NCBI GenBank assembly: GCA_910588635.1
Contig: CAJUPW010000031.1
Location: 1-19,374 of the forward strand
Origin: an uncultured Oscillospiraceae bacterium
Lineage (GTDB): Bacteria; Bacillota; Clostridia; Oscillospirales; Oscillospiraceae
Reading direction: 5' to 3'
DNA length: 19,374 bases
The notes under the pieces are model-generated. The model was not told the DNA's origin and ran no database searches. It saw only the letters and a program-made list of their open reading frames with translations. A program made the translations under genes and the position numbers. This document shows, in pieces, positions 12,922 to 19,374 of the stretch. Numbering within the stretch: the first letter of the stretch is position 1; the number at the start of each line of letters is the position of its first letter.

Positions 12922-12972
12922 ATCAACTTGGGTTTACACAGGCGTTGATTGAGAAACAAATAGATGTAAACC
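12922..12972 (-). promoter_or_regulatory. Inverted repeats in the regulator leader, possible operator
   Basis: GGTTTACA at 12931-12938 is the exact reverse complement of TGTAAACC at 12965-12972. A second pair, ATCAAC (12922-12927) and GTTGAT (12944-12949), interleaves with it. They lie between the promoter and the ribosome site of the regulator gene. They could be binding sites for the regulator itself or form an RNA structure; there is no direct evidence for either. Confidence 0.4.
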
Positions 12973-13000
12973 GATGCTCACACAAGCGAAATATATAGCA

Positions 13001-13030
13001 ATAATAACATTCCGCGCTGATATGTGTCAA
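13001..13030 (-). promoter_or_regulatory. Sigma-A promoter of the regulator-gene A transcript
   Basis: Minus strand TTGACA (13025-13030), an 18-base spacer and TATTAT (13001-13006). The untranslated leader would be about 100 bases, in contrast to the promoters inside the island. Confidence 0.65.
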
Positions 13031-13043
13031 GCGGGGACCGGAT

Positions 13044-13072
13044 AAAAAAAGAGCGCCCCAACGGGGCGCTCC
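13044..13072 (-). terminator. Rho-independent terminator of the foldase gene
   Basis: Minus strand stem GAGCGCCCC, loop GTT, arm GGGGCGCTC, followed by seven T (13044-13050). It starts 9 bases after the foldase stop. The stem is the same sequence as the hairpins of R2, R3 and R4, but only here does a T run follow. Confidence 0.9.
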
Positions 13073-13080
13073 CTGTTCGT

Positions 13081-14271
13081 TTAACCGGCCTGCTCCGCCT
13101 GAACGGCGGACTGGAGGGACTGGAGTTTCTCCCAGAAGTCCTCCACGTCGATTCTGCCGAAGGCGTCGGTTTTCTCCACGCCCAGCCGCTCCCGCTCCTG
13201 GTCCAGGGACTTCTGGAACAGGTCGTTGACACAGTCGGTGCGGAACTCGTCTGGGTTCATGGGCAGGCGGAGGATGATGTGGTAGCCGAAGTCGCTCTCC
13301 ACCACGCCGCTGATCTCCCCGTTTTCCAGGGCCAGGGCGGCCTCCTCAAAAGGGGCCACCATCTCGCCCTTCTCTGTGGTGTAGCCCTCGGGGTTGGCCT
13401 CCAGGCCGGTGTCCTCGCTGTACTGGTGCATCAGGTCGTCAAAGAGTGCGATGGGGTCCTCCGCCGCCCGGAGCTGGGAGAGCAGATCGTCGGCGGTGGC
13501 CCTCTTCTGGGCGATGGCGGCCTCGTCCAAGGGCTCCCGGGCGTTCAGGTCGATGGTGGCCAGCAGGATATGCTTGGCCCGATACCGGCCAATGTCGTTC
13601 AGATAGGCGTTCACCTCGGCGTCGGTGGGATAGTGGCCGCTGTCCTCGCCGAAGCGCTTCTCCCGGAGCTGGTTATACAGGTCGGAGTTCTCGTTGAGGG
13701 TGGTAAGCAGCTCCTTGGTGAGCATAGTGGCCCAGAACATGTGGGTGACCTTCTCCTCGTCGCCCTCCGCCTGGATTACCAAATCCAGATATTCGGCCTC
13801 CAGTTCGGAGGCGATGGAGGGGGTGGGGGTGAGACCGTCCTGTTCGGCCATCTCCCGCAGGGAGCAGTGGAGGACGGCGGCGTCCAGAGCCTGATCCAGC
13901 ATATACTGGGCAAAGGTGACGCCCTCAGTCATCTCGGTGTCCCAGGGCAAGGCGGTCACCTGCCCGCCGAACTGGGACAGATAGCTGGTGATGACCTGGC
14001 TGAGCCAGTAGAGCAGATGTCCGGCGGTGATGTCCGCCTCGCCCAGCCGGGCCACCACCTCGTCCCCGGACAGGCCGGAGACCGTCAGATAGGGGTCGGT
14101 TATCTGGGACAGGTCCATGGGCTTGGCCTGAGCGGAGAACCCGGAGGAGGAGCCGGACAGAGAGCCCGAACCGGCGGTGGGGTTGTTGTCCTTCTGTCCG
14201 CAGCCGCTGAGGGCGGACAGGGCCGTCACAAGGGCCAGGGACAAGGCCACGATGCGTTTTGTAATTTTCAT
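13081..14271 (-). CDS. prsA: PrsA/SurA-like lipoprotein peptidyl-prolyl isomerase (parvulin foldase)
   Basis: A 396-residue lipoprotein that would help exported proteins fold outside the membrane by cis-trans isomerisation of proline bonds. It has a signal peptide with lipobox LSGC (Cys24), a Ser/Gly-rich linker (31-50), a helical SurA_N-like region (about 75-225) and a parvulin domain at about 230-337 (RAKHILLATI, GLEANPEGYTTEKGEMVAPF, FGYHIILRL). The start is the ATG at 14271 with AAAGGA 9 bases upstream; longer in-frame reading upstream runs into mfd antisense-like sequence and lacks a signal peptide. It has its own promoter and terminator. It sits next to an island of exported proteins, which is suggestive but also a normal core position. 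The symbol follows family membership only. Confidence 0.85.
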   Translation of the reverse strand: MKITKRIVALSLALVTALSALSGCGQKDNNPTAGSGSLSGSSSGFSAQAKPMDLSQITDPYLTVSGLSGDEVVARLGEADITAGHLLYWLSQVITSYLSQFGGQVTALPWDTEMTEGVTFAQYMLDQALDAAVLHCSLREMAEQDGLTPTPSIASELEAEYLDLVIQAEGDEEKVTHMFWATMLTKELLTTLNENSDLYNQLREKRFGEDSGHYPTDAEVNAYLNDIGRYRAKHILLATIDLNAREPLDEAAIAQKRATADDLLSQLRAAEDPIALFDDLMHQYSEDTGLEANPEGYTTEKGEMVAPFEEAALALENGEISGVVESDFGYHIILRLPMNPDEFRTDCVNDLFQKSLDQERERLGVEKTDAFGRIDVEDFWEKLQSLQSAVQAEQAG

Positions 14272-14314
14272 GGCGTGATTCCTTTCTTTGCGGGGAAAAT
14301 TGTGAATGACCCCT

Positions 14315-14343
14315 ATCATACCACAGATCGGGGCTGTTGACAA
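14315..14343 (-). promoter_or_regulatory. Sigma-A promoter of the foldase gene
   Basis: Minus strand TTGTCA (14338-14343), a 17-base spacer and TATGAT (14315-14320), located in the 74-base gap after the mfd stop. The leader would be about 37 bases. Confidence 0.65.
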
Positions 14344-14345
14344 GG

Positions 14346-17300
14346 CTAAACCTCCAGGGCCTTGGCGTAGTCCTCCACCACGTGGCGGGCGCACCGGAGG
14401 GGGTCCTCGTTTTTGGCCAGCCGGAAGGAGAACCGGGGGACCTCCCCGGGCATGAGGAGCAGCCGCTTGGCGTAATTCTCCCTGGCGCACAGGGCGGAGA
14501 AGGATTCCAGCCGGAACTCGTCCAGCGTAAAGACCAGCTTATCCCCCTTCTGGGCCAGGTCATTGATGCGGCACTGGGCGGCCTTCGCCCGGAGGAGGGC
14601 CACTGAGAGCAGATTGTTCACCGGCCGGGGGGGCTCGCCGTAGCGGTCGATGAGCTCATCCACCAGCTCGTCGGCCTCCTCCTCATTCTGCACGGCGGCG
14701 ATGCGGCGGTACAGGTCCATCCGCTGCTCCGGGGAGGGGACGTATCGGTCGGGAATGGAGGCGGATACGCTGAGGTTGGCGGCGCATTCGGTCCTTGTGG
14801 GCAAGGGCTGGCCCTGCTCCAGCAGCACGGCCTCCTCCAGCAGCTTCAGGTACATATCGTACCCCACCGACAGCAGAAATCCGCTCTGTTCCGGGCCTAA
14901 GACGTTGCCCGCGCCCCTGATTTCCAGGTCCCGCATGGCGATCTTAAAGCCGGAGCCGAATTCGGCGAACTCCCGAATGGCCTCCAGCCGTTTGGAGGCC
15001 ACCTCGCTGAGCGCTTTCCCCTTCCGGTAGGTGAGGTAGGCGAAGGCCCGGCGGGACGACCGGCCCACCCGGCCCCGGATCTGGTGGAGCTGGGCCAGCC
15101 CCAATTTGTCGGCGTCCTCCATGATAAGGGTGTTCACATTGGGCAGGTCGATGCCCGTCTCGATGATGGTGGTGCACACCAGCACGTTCAGCTCCCCGTC
15201 GGTCATCTGGGCCATCACGTCGTCGATGGCCTCCTGGCTCATGCGCCCGTGGGCCACGCCAATGGCGGCGTCCTCCCCCAGCAGCATCTGGATGCGGGCG
15301 GCGCAGCGGTCGATGGTCTCCACCCGGTTGTGGAGGTAGAACACCTGCCCGCCCCGCTCCAGCTCCCGGCGCATGGCGTCGGCCAGGAGGCCCCAGTCGT
15401 GCTCCAGCACATAGGTCTGCACCGGCTGGCGGTCGGCGGGAGGCTCCTCCAGGGTGGACATGTCCCGGATGCCGCTGAGGGCCATGTTCAGCGTCCGGGG
15501 GATAGGGGTGGCTGACAGAGTGAGCACGTCCACCTGCTTGAAGGTCTCCTTCAGCTTCTCCTTGTGCTGCACCCCGAAGCGCTGCTCCTCGTCCACCACG
15601 AGAAGCCCCAGGTCCTTGAAGCGCACATCCTTGTTGAACAGCCGGTGGGTGCCGATGAGGATGTCCACCTCCCCGTTTTCCACCTTGCGCAGGGTCTCCT
15701 TCATCTGGGCGGGGGTGCGGAAGCGGGACACCACGTCGATGTTCACCGGGTACTTGGCGAATCGGCGCAGGGCGGTGAGGTAGTGCTGCCGGGCCAGGAC
15801 GGTGGTGGGCACCAGAATGGCGGTTTGCTTGTTGTCCAGCACGCACTTCATCATGGCCCGGAAGGCCACCTCTGTCTTGCCGTAGCCCACGTCGCCGCAC
15901 AGCAGCCGGTCCATGGGGGTGGGGCGCTCCATGTCCCGCTTGATCTCCCCGATGCAGCGAAGCTGGTCGTCGGTCTCAGTATACTCGAACTGTTCCTCAA
16001 ACTCCCGCTGCCAGGAGGAGTCGGGGGAAAAGGCGTAGCCCGGCTGGCGCTGGCGCTGGGCATAGAGCCGGATCAGCCCTTTAGCCAGGTCCTGTACCGC
16101 CTTTTTGGCCTTGGTCTTGGCTTTTTCCCACTCGCCGCCCCCCAGGCGGTTGAGCTTTCTGGTCTCGTTGGCGTCCTCGCCGCCGCCGATGTACTTGCTC
16201 ACCAGGTCCAGCTGGGTGGCAGGGACGTAGAGCACGTCGCTGCCGGCGTAGGCGATCTTCACATAGTCCTTCTCAATGCCCTCCACCGGCATTTTTACCA
16301 TGCCCACATACCGGCCCACCCCGTGGTGCTCGTGGACCACCAGGTCGCCGGGAGTGAGGTCGGCGTAGGACTTCAGCTTCTGCCGGTTGGTGGCGTCCCT
16401 CCGGGGGCGGGACTTCCTGGGGGCGGCTTTCTCTCCCTCTGTGAGGACGGCCAGTTGGATGGAGGGGTACTCAAAGCCGCAGGACAGCCCCCCCACGGTG
16501 ATGACCACTTGGCCGGGCTGGGGAAGCTCCTTGAGCTGGAAGTCCACGGAGGATTTGATCTTCTGCTCCCGGAGGAGGGTCTGCAGGTCGATGGCCCGCT
16601 GCTCTCCGGACACCAGCACCAGGGCGGCGAATCCGCTGTTCTGGTAGTGGGCCAGGTCCTGGACCGCCGTCTCCAGGCTGGCCAGGAAGGGGGGAAGCTG
16701 CTTGGCGGCGACGGACAGCAGCTCCCTGGGAGGCGTGGGGTAGGAGGCGGTGGTAAAGGAGTCCAGATAGACCAGGGGGAAGTCCTCCAATTTGCCGAGG
16801 AGCTGGGGAAAGGCGAGGGCCAGCCCGGTACAGGAGGGGTCCAGCTCCCCTTGCTCCAGCAGAGTTTTGGCATCCTCCTCCAGCTGCCACTGGTAGCTCT
16901 TGGCCCGGTCGGCAATCCGGGGCGCCTGATCGAAAATCACGCAGGCGTCGGGGGGGAGGTAGTCGGCGGCGCAGGCCTGCTCCGGGTAGATAAGGGGGAG
17001 GTAGCGGTCCAGGGCGGGGAAGGTGCGCCCCTGGGCGATGGCCTCGCCGTCCTGCTCCAGAGTGGCGGCCAGCTGCCTGTTCCCGTTCTGGAGGGCCTTG
17101 GCCGCCAGTTTTTCCATTTTTTTGCTCAGACCTCCGAAGCCGCCGGGAGAGAGTTGAGGAAGGACCTCGGCGGCGGGGAGGAGGAGGGCGGTCTCGATGT
17201 TTTCCGTCCTGCGCTGGGTGGCGGGGTCAAAGACCCCCATGGCGTCCACCTCATCCCCGAAGAATTCCGTCCGGACAGGGCTGTCCATGCCGGGAGAAAA

Positions 17301-17846
17301 TACGTCCAGAATCCCGCCCCGAAGGGCGAACTGGCCAACCCCCTCCACCTGCTCGCACCGGACGTACCCGGCGGCGGACAGGGCTTCGGCCAGCTCGTTC
17401 AGCTCGAAGCAGCCGCCCAGCTTCAATTCCAGGCAGCACCGTTCCAGCAGCGCCCGGGGCATGGTCCGCTGGAGCAGTCCTTCCACGGTGGCCACCAGGA
17501 AGGGGTATTCCCCGCCGGCCAGCCCCTTTATCAGGGCCAGCCGCCTGTGCTCCCACTGGCGGGAGAGGGCGGCGGCGTTGTGGAAGGTGAAGTCCCGGGG
17601 ACCCAGCACGGGGACGCTCGCCCCGATGAAAGTCCCCAGGTCTCGGGCCAGCTTCTGCCCCTCGCTTTCGTCGGCGCACACCACCACCACCGGCCGGCCG
17701 GTGGTCAGGCCAATGCCGGCGGCGATGTGACAGCGGTGAACGGAAGCCGCACCGGACAGGGCCGCGGGGGAGCGGCCTCCTTCTAGCGCGGTCAGGAGCT
17801 GTTGAAATTCGGGCAGGCGGTTCAGGGCGCAAGTGAGCAGCTTCAT
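14346..17846 (-). CDS. mfd: Transcription-repair coupling factor Mfd
   Basis: An 1166-residue ATP-dependent translocase that removes RNA polymerase stalled at DNA damage and recruits UvrA. Length is typical. In order: UvrB-like N-terminal region (FFGDEVDAMGVFDPATQRR near 190), RNA polymerase-interacting CarD-like domain (LVVHEHHGVGRYVGM, about 500), helicase motor with Walker A GDVGYGKTEV (about 652), DEEQ box VVDEEQRFGVQHKE (about 752), motif III TLSATPIPRTL, motif VI QIRGRVGRSSR (about 924), and the C-terminal TRCF domain (SIPDRYVPSPEQRMDLYRRI). The ATG at 17846 is preferred over GTG at 17855 because GAGGTG precedes it at normal distance. No terminator separates it from the foldase promoter. 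It appears intact. Confidence 0.97.
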   Translation of the reverse strand: MKLLTCALNRLPEFQQLLTALEGGRSPAALSGAASVHRCHIAAGIGLTTGRPVVVVCADESEGQKLARDLGTFIGASVPVLGPRDFTFHNAAALSRQWEHRRLALIKGLAGGEYPFLVATVEGLLQRTMPRALLERCCLELKLGGCFELNELAEALSAAGYVRCEQVEGVGQFALRGGILDVFSPGMDSPVRTEFFGDEVDAMGVFDPATQRRTENIETALLLPAAEVLPQLSPGGFGGLSKKMEKLAAKALQNGNRQLAATLEQDGEAIAQGRTFPALDRYLPLIYPEQACAADYLPPDACVIFDQAPRIADRAKSYQWQLEEDAKTLLEQGELDPSCTGLALAFPQLLGKLEDFPLVYLDSFTTASYPTPPRELLSVAAKQLPPFLASLETAVQDLAHYQNSGFAALVLVSGEQRAIDLQTLLREQKIKSSVDFQLKELPQPGQVVITVGGLSCGFEYPSIQLAVLTEGEKAAPRKSRPRRDATNRQKLKSYADLTPGDLVVHEHHGVGRYVGMVKMPVEGIEKDYVKIAYAGSDVLYVPATQLDLVSKYIGGGEDANETRKLNRLGGGEWEKAKTKAKKAVQDLAKGLIRLYAQRQRQPGYAFSPDSSWQREFEEQFEYTETDDQLRCIGEIKRDMERPTPMDRLLCGDVGYGKTEVAFRAMMKCVLDNKQTAILVPTTVLARQHYLTALRRFAKYPVNIDVVSRFRTPAQMKETLRKVENGEVDILIGTHRLFNKDVRFKDLGLLVVDEEQRFGVQHKEKLKETFKQVDVLTLSATPIPRTLNMALSGIRDMSTLEEPPADRQPVQTYVLEHDWGLLADAMRRELERGGQVFYLHNRVETIDRCAARIQMLLGEDAAIGVAHGRMSQEAIDDVMAQMTDGELNVLVCTTIIETGIDLPNVNTLIMEDADKLGLAQLHQIRGRVGRSSRRAFAYLTYRKGKALSEVASKRLEAIREFAEFGSGFKIAMRDLEIRGAGNVLGPEQSGFLLSVGYDMYLKLLEEAVLLEQGQPLPTRTECAANLSVSASIPDRYVPSPEQRMDLYRRIAAVQNEEEADELVDELIDRYGEPPRPVNNLLSVALLRAKAAQCRINDLAQKGDKLVFTLDEFRLESFSALCARENYAKRLLLMPGEVPRFSFRLAKNEDPLRCARHVVEDYAKALEV

Positions 17847-17891
17847 GGGAAACACCTCGAAATTTGGAAAATGGTCCTCAACGCGGCAACG

Positions 17892-17917
17892 CCCCTGCCC
17901 CCGGGAAGGGGGAGGGG
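17892..17917 (-). terminator. GC-rich hairpin between divIVA and mfd, possible terminator
   Basis: CCCCT-CCCCC on the minus strand pairs with GGGGG-CAGGGG with one bulged base and a short loop. No T run follows, so termination would be weak. It lies in the 101-base gap after the divIVA stop. Confidence 0.3.
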
Positions 17918-17947
17918 TGTGTCGGTATCTTATGGGAAAGGGAAAGG

Positions 17948-18733
17948 TCAGGTGATCTCGTAGTCCCGACCGAATTGGAGGGAGCCGAAGTCAATGCGCC
18001 CCCCGCCAGAGGAGCGGCGGTCGTCGTCCTCGTCGTCCTCGCGGCTGCCCTCCTGGTAGTCCCGGGCGTCGTCCTCGTCGTAGTCATCCTCCTGTTGGGC
18101 GCCGGGAGTGAACTCGGCGGTATCGGACAGGTCGGGTTCCTCTTCGTCCTCCGCCTCCGCCTTGGCCCGCAGGTTTTCGGCAGTGGCAGCCTCCATAGCC
18201 TGGGCCAGCAGGCGCTGGACGTTGTCGTCGATCTCGTCGGCCTTCTCCTGGACCGGGTCGGCGGCGGGCTTGGTCTCAGGGGGATAGAGCTCCTCCAGCT
18301 GGGAGAGCAGCTTGGCCTCACTGGACTGAAGCTCCCGCACCTTGGACACAAAGGCGGCGGTGGCCTGCTGGGCCTTCTTCAGACGGAACTCCTCCGTCTC
18401 CAGCTCCCGGGCCAGCTGGAGCTTGCGGTTCTGGGCCTCGGCGTCGGCCTGAGAGAGCAGTTCGTCCCGCTTCCGCTCGGCCTCGCGCACCAGGTCGTCG
18501 GCCATCCGCTGGGCGGCCATCAGCGCCTTGCGCATGGCCTCCTCGGTGGAGCGGTACTCCTCCACCTTGTCCACCAGCACCTTCATTTTGTTTTTCAGCA
18601 CCGCGTTCTCGCTGTACAGCGCGGAGTAGTCCCCGGTCAGGACATCCAGAAACTCGTCCACCTGGGCCATATTGTAGCCGCCGAAATTGGCCTTTTGGAA
18701 GGCGCGCTCAGATACTTCCTGCGGCGTGAGCAT
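17948..18733 (-). CDS. divIVA: DivIVA-family cell division/polarity protein
   Basis: A 261-residue coiled-coil protein that in Gram-positive bacteria binds curved membrane at septa and poles. The N-terminal membrane-binding domain is clear: LTPQEVSERAFQKANFGGYN then VDEFLDVL (residues 2-32), where F-x-x-x-x-F-G-G-Y is the family signature. Residues about 35-155 are a long coiled coil (AAQRMADDLVREAERKRDEL). The remainder is a very acidic, low-complexity tail (EDDYDEDDARDY, REDDEDDD) ending in DFGSLQFGRDYEIT. AGGTAGGGG precedes the ATG. It lies 41 bases behind sepF, an order seen in the division clusters of Firmicutes, though ylmG and ylmH are absent. Confidence 0.93.
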   Translation of the reverse strand: MLTPQEVSERAFQKANFGGYNMAQVDEFLDVLTGDYSALYSENAVLKNKMKVLVDKVEEYRSTEEAMRKALMAAQRMADDLVREAERKRDELLSQADAEAQNRKLQLARELETEEFRLKKAQQATAAFVSKVRELQSSEAKLLSQLEELYPPETKPAADPVQEKADEIDDNVQRLLAQAMEAATAENLRAKAEAEDEEEPDLSDTAEFTPGAQQEDDYDEDDARDYQEGSREDDEDDDRRSSGGGRIDFGSLQFGRDYEIT

Positions 18734-18774
18734 AGCAATCCCCTACCTCTCTATAGGAGTGGGAATATCTCCCA

Positions 18775-19266
18775 CTAAAAATACAATCCGTTGTTCTCCA
18801 GCTCGTCGATCAGGTCGCCCAGAATGTCCACGTTGTAGGGAGTGATGATGTAGGTGGAGATGGCCACCTTCTTGATCTTGCCCTCCTGGGCGTAGGACAC
18901 CCCGGCCAAAAAGTCCAGCAGGCGGCGGGCGATCTCGCCGTTGGTGGATTCCAGATTGAGCACCACGGTGCGCTTCTCCCGCAGGTGGTCGGCGATGGAG
19001 GAGGCGTCCTCAAACCGCTCGGGCTTCACCAGCACCACCTGGAGCTGGGTGGCGGCCCGGATGTTGACCACCTTATTGGAACGGCGGTCGTCCTCCGGGA
19101 TGGGAGCGCTGTTGTAGCTGCTGTAGCCGCTGTCTCTGGAGACGCGGTCGGCGCCGCGCTCCCGGCGCTCTACGGGGCGGGGGGAGATGTCAAAATCATC
19201 ATAATCATCCTCATCCTCGTCCTCATAGGGGTGGGCCAGCCGCTTAAACTCGTCAAAAATTCCCAT
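18775..19266 (-). CDS. sepF: Cell division protein SepF
   Basis: A 163-residue protein. SepF tethers FtsZ filaments to the membrane and shapes the septum. Residues 1-12 (MGIFDEFKRLAH) are the amphipathic membrane-anchoring helix. An acidic and arginine-rich linker follows (EDEDEDDYDDFD). The SepF core (DUF552) spans about 62-155: KVVNIRAATQLQVVLVKPER, then TVVLNLESTNGEIARRLLDF, then GVSYAQEGKIKKVA. AGAGGA precedes the ATG at 19266. Upstream is the end of a yggS-type gene and downstream divIVA, matching the conserved ylmE-ylmF(sepF) cluster of Firmicutes. Confidence 0.95.
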   Translation of the reverse strand: MGIFDEFKRLAHPYEDEDEDDYDDFDISPRPVERRERGADRVSRDSGYSSYNSAPIPEDDRRSNKVVNIRAATQLQVVLVKPERFEDASSIADHLREKRTVVLNLESTNGEIARRLLDFLAGVSYAQEGKIKKVAISTYIITPYNVDILGDLIDELENNGLYF

Positions 19267-19300
19267 TTGTAAAATCCTCTTTTCTCAAAGTAGAAGTAAG

Positions 19301-19372
19301 CTATGGACACGGAGCCGTCAGTGGGCGGGATTCATGGGGGGGGCGGGGACCAAAAAGAGCGGTGCCTACCCG
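19301..19372 (-). CDS. YggS-family PLP homeostasis protein, C-terminal end
   Basis: The minus-strand frame entering from the right edge reads RVGTALFGPRPPHESRPL and ends at TAG (19301-19303). R-x-G-T-A-x-F-G is the closing motif of YggS/YlmE proteins, which bind pyridoxal phosphate. It lies 34 bases before sepF, its usual neighbour in Firmicutes. Only 23 codons are inside the window. The end after the motif passes through a run of eight C, so the exact C-terminus depends on that run being correct. Confidence 0.7.
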   Translation of the reverse strand, partial: RVGTALFGPRPPHESRPLTAPCP

Positions 19373-19374
19373 GA

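Noticed and set aside
13024..14340. 438-codon plus-strand frame opposite the foldase gene
   Set aside because: Shadow frame rich in Gly, Val and Gln. The minus-strand lipoprotein has a signal, promoter, ribosome site and terminator.
14335..14343. TTGACA on the plus strand at 14337-14342 as a promoter
   Set aside because: No -10 element at proper distance and no plus-strand gene follows. The bases belong to the minus-strand foldase promoter.
15564..17786. A 740-codon plus-strand open frame opposite mfd
   Set aside because: It is an antisense shadow of the GC-rich mfd gene. Its translation is biased to Gly, His, Val, Gln and Leu, has no domain pattern, and competes with an unmistakable Mfd.

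Overview
The window reads as a chromosomal segment of a Gram-positive, gut-type Clostridia, probably Oscillospiraceae (Flavonifractor/Lawsonibacter-like). This is inferred from protein style, high GC in the core genes, and the yggS-sepF-divIVA division cluster next to mfd and a PrsA-type foldase. No database was searched.

Three blocks are visible. (1) Bases 1-7230, plus strand: a decayed PBSX/XkdX-type contractile-tail prophage fragment. It holds a head-tail joining protein end, an HK97 gp10-like protein, an XkdJ-like protein, a chimeric sheath/tail-chaperone remnant that keeps its -1 frameshift site, a tape measure protein, an XkdP-like LysM protein, an XkdQ-like hub and an XkdR-like protein. 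It then has a truncated XkdS-like gene fused out of frame to a Dam-type DNA adenine methylase, and a small Cro/CI regulator followed by a good terminator. Two internal deletions removed the sheath/tube genes and the baseplate-to-lysis genes, so a particle cannot be built from what is here.

(2) Bases about 7270-13040, minus strand: a lower-GC accessory island of secreted proteins and lipoproteins. It starts with a membrane-anchored XRE regulator and a small secreted protein (here called gene A). Downstream come two unrelated secreted or lipoprotein genes, a broken lipoprotein gene, a secreted chymotrypsin-fold protease and a broken small secreted protein. Between them a module recurs: a GC-rich hairpin, the last 17 codons of gene A in the same frame, and in most copies a near-consensus promoter. 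The copies partition the island into cassettes. This is the most unusual structure in the window.

(3) Bases 13044-19374, minus strand: ordinary core genes. These are a PrsA/SurA-like lipoprotein foldase, mfd (transcription-repair coupling factor), divIVA, sepF and the 3' end of a YggS-family PLP protein.

The working model is that the prophage remnant abuts, and truncates, the last cassette of a regulator-headed array of surface or secreted proteins. That array appears to have diversified by duplication of a short tail-hairpin-promoter module. The function of the array is unknown; export of nearly every product suggests a role in interaction with the surroundings.
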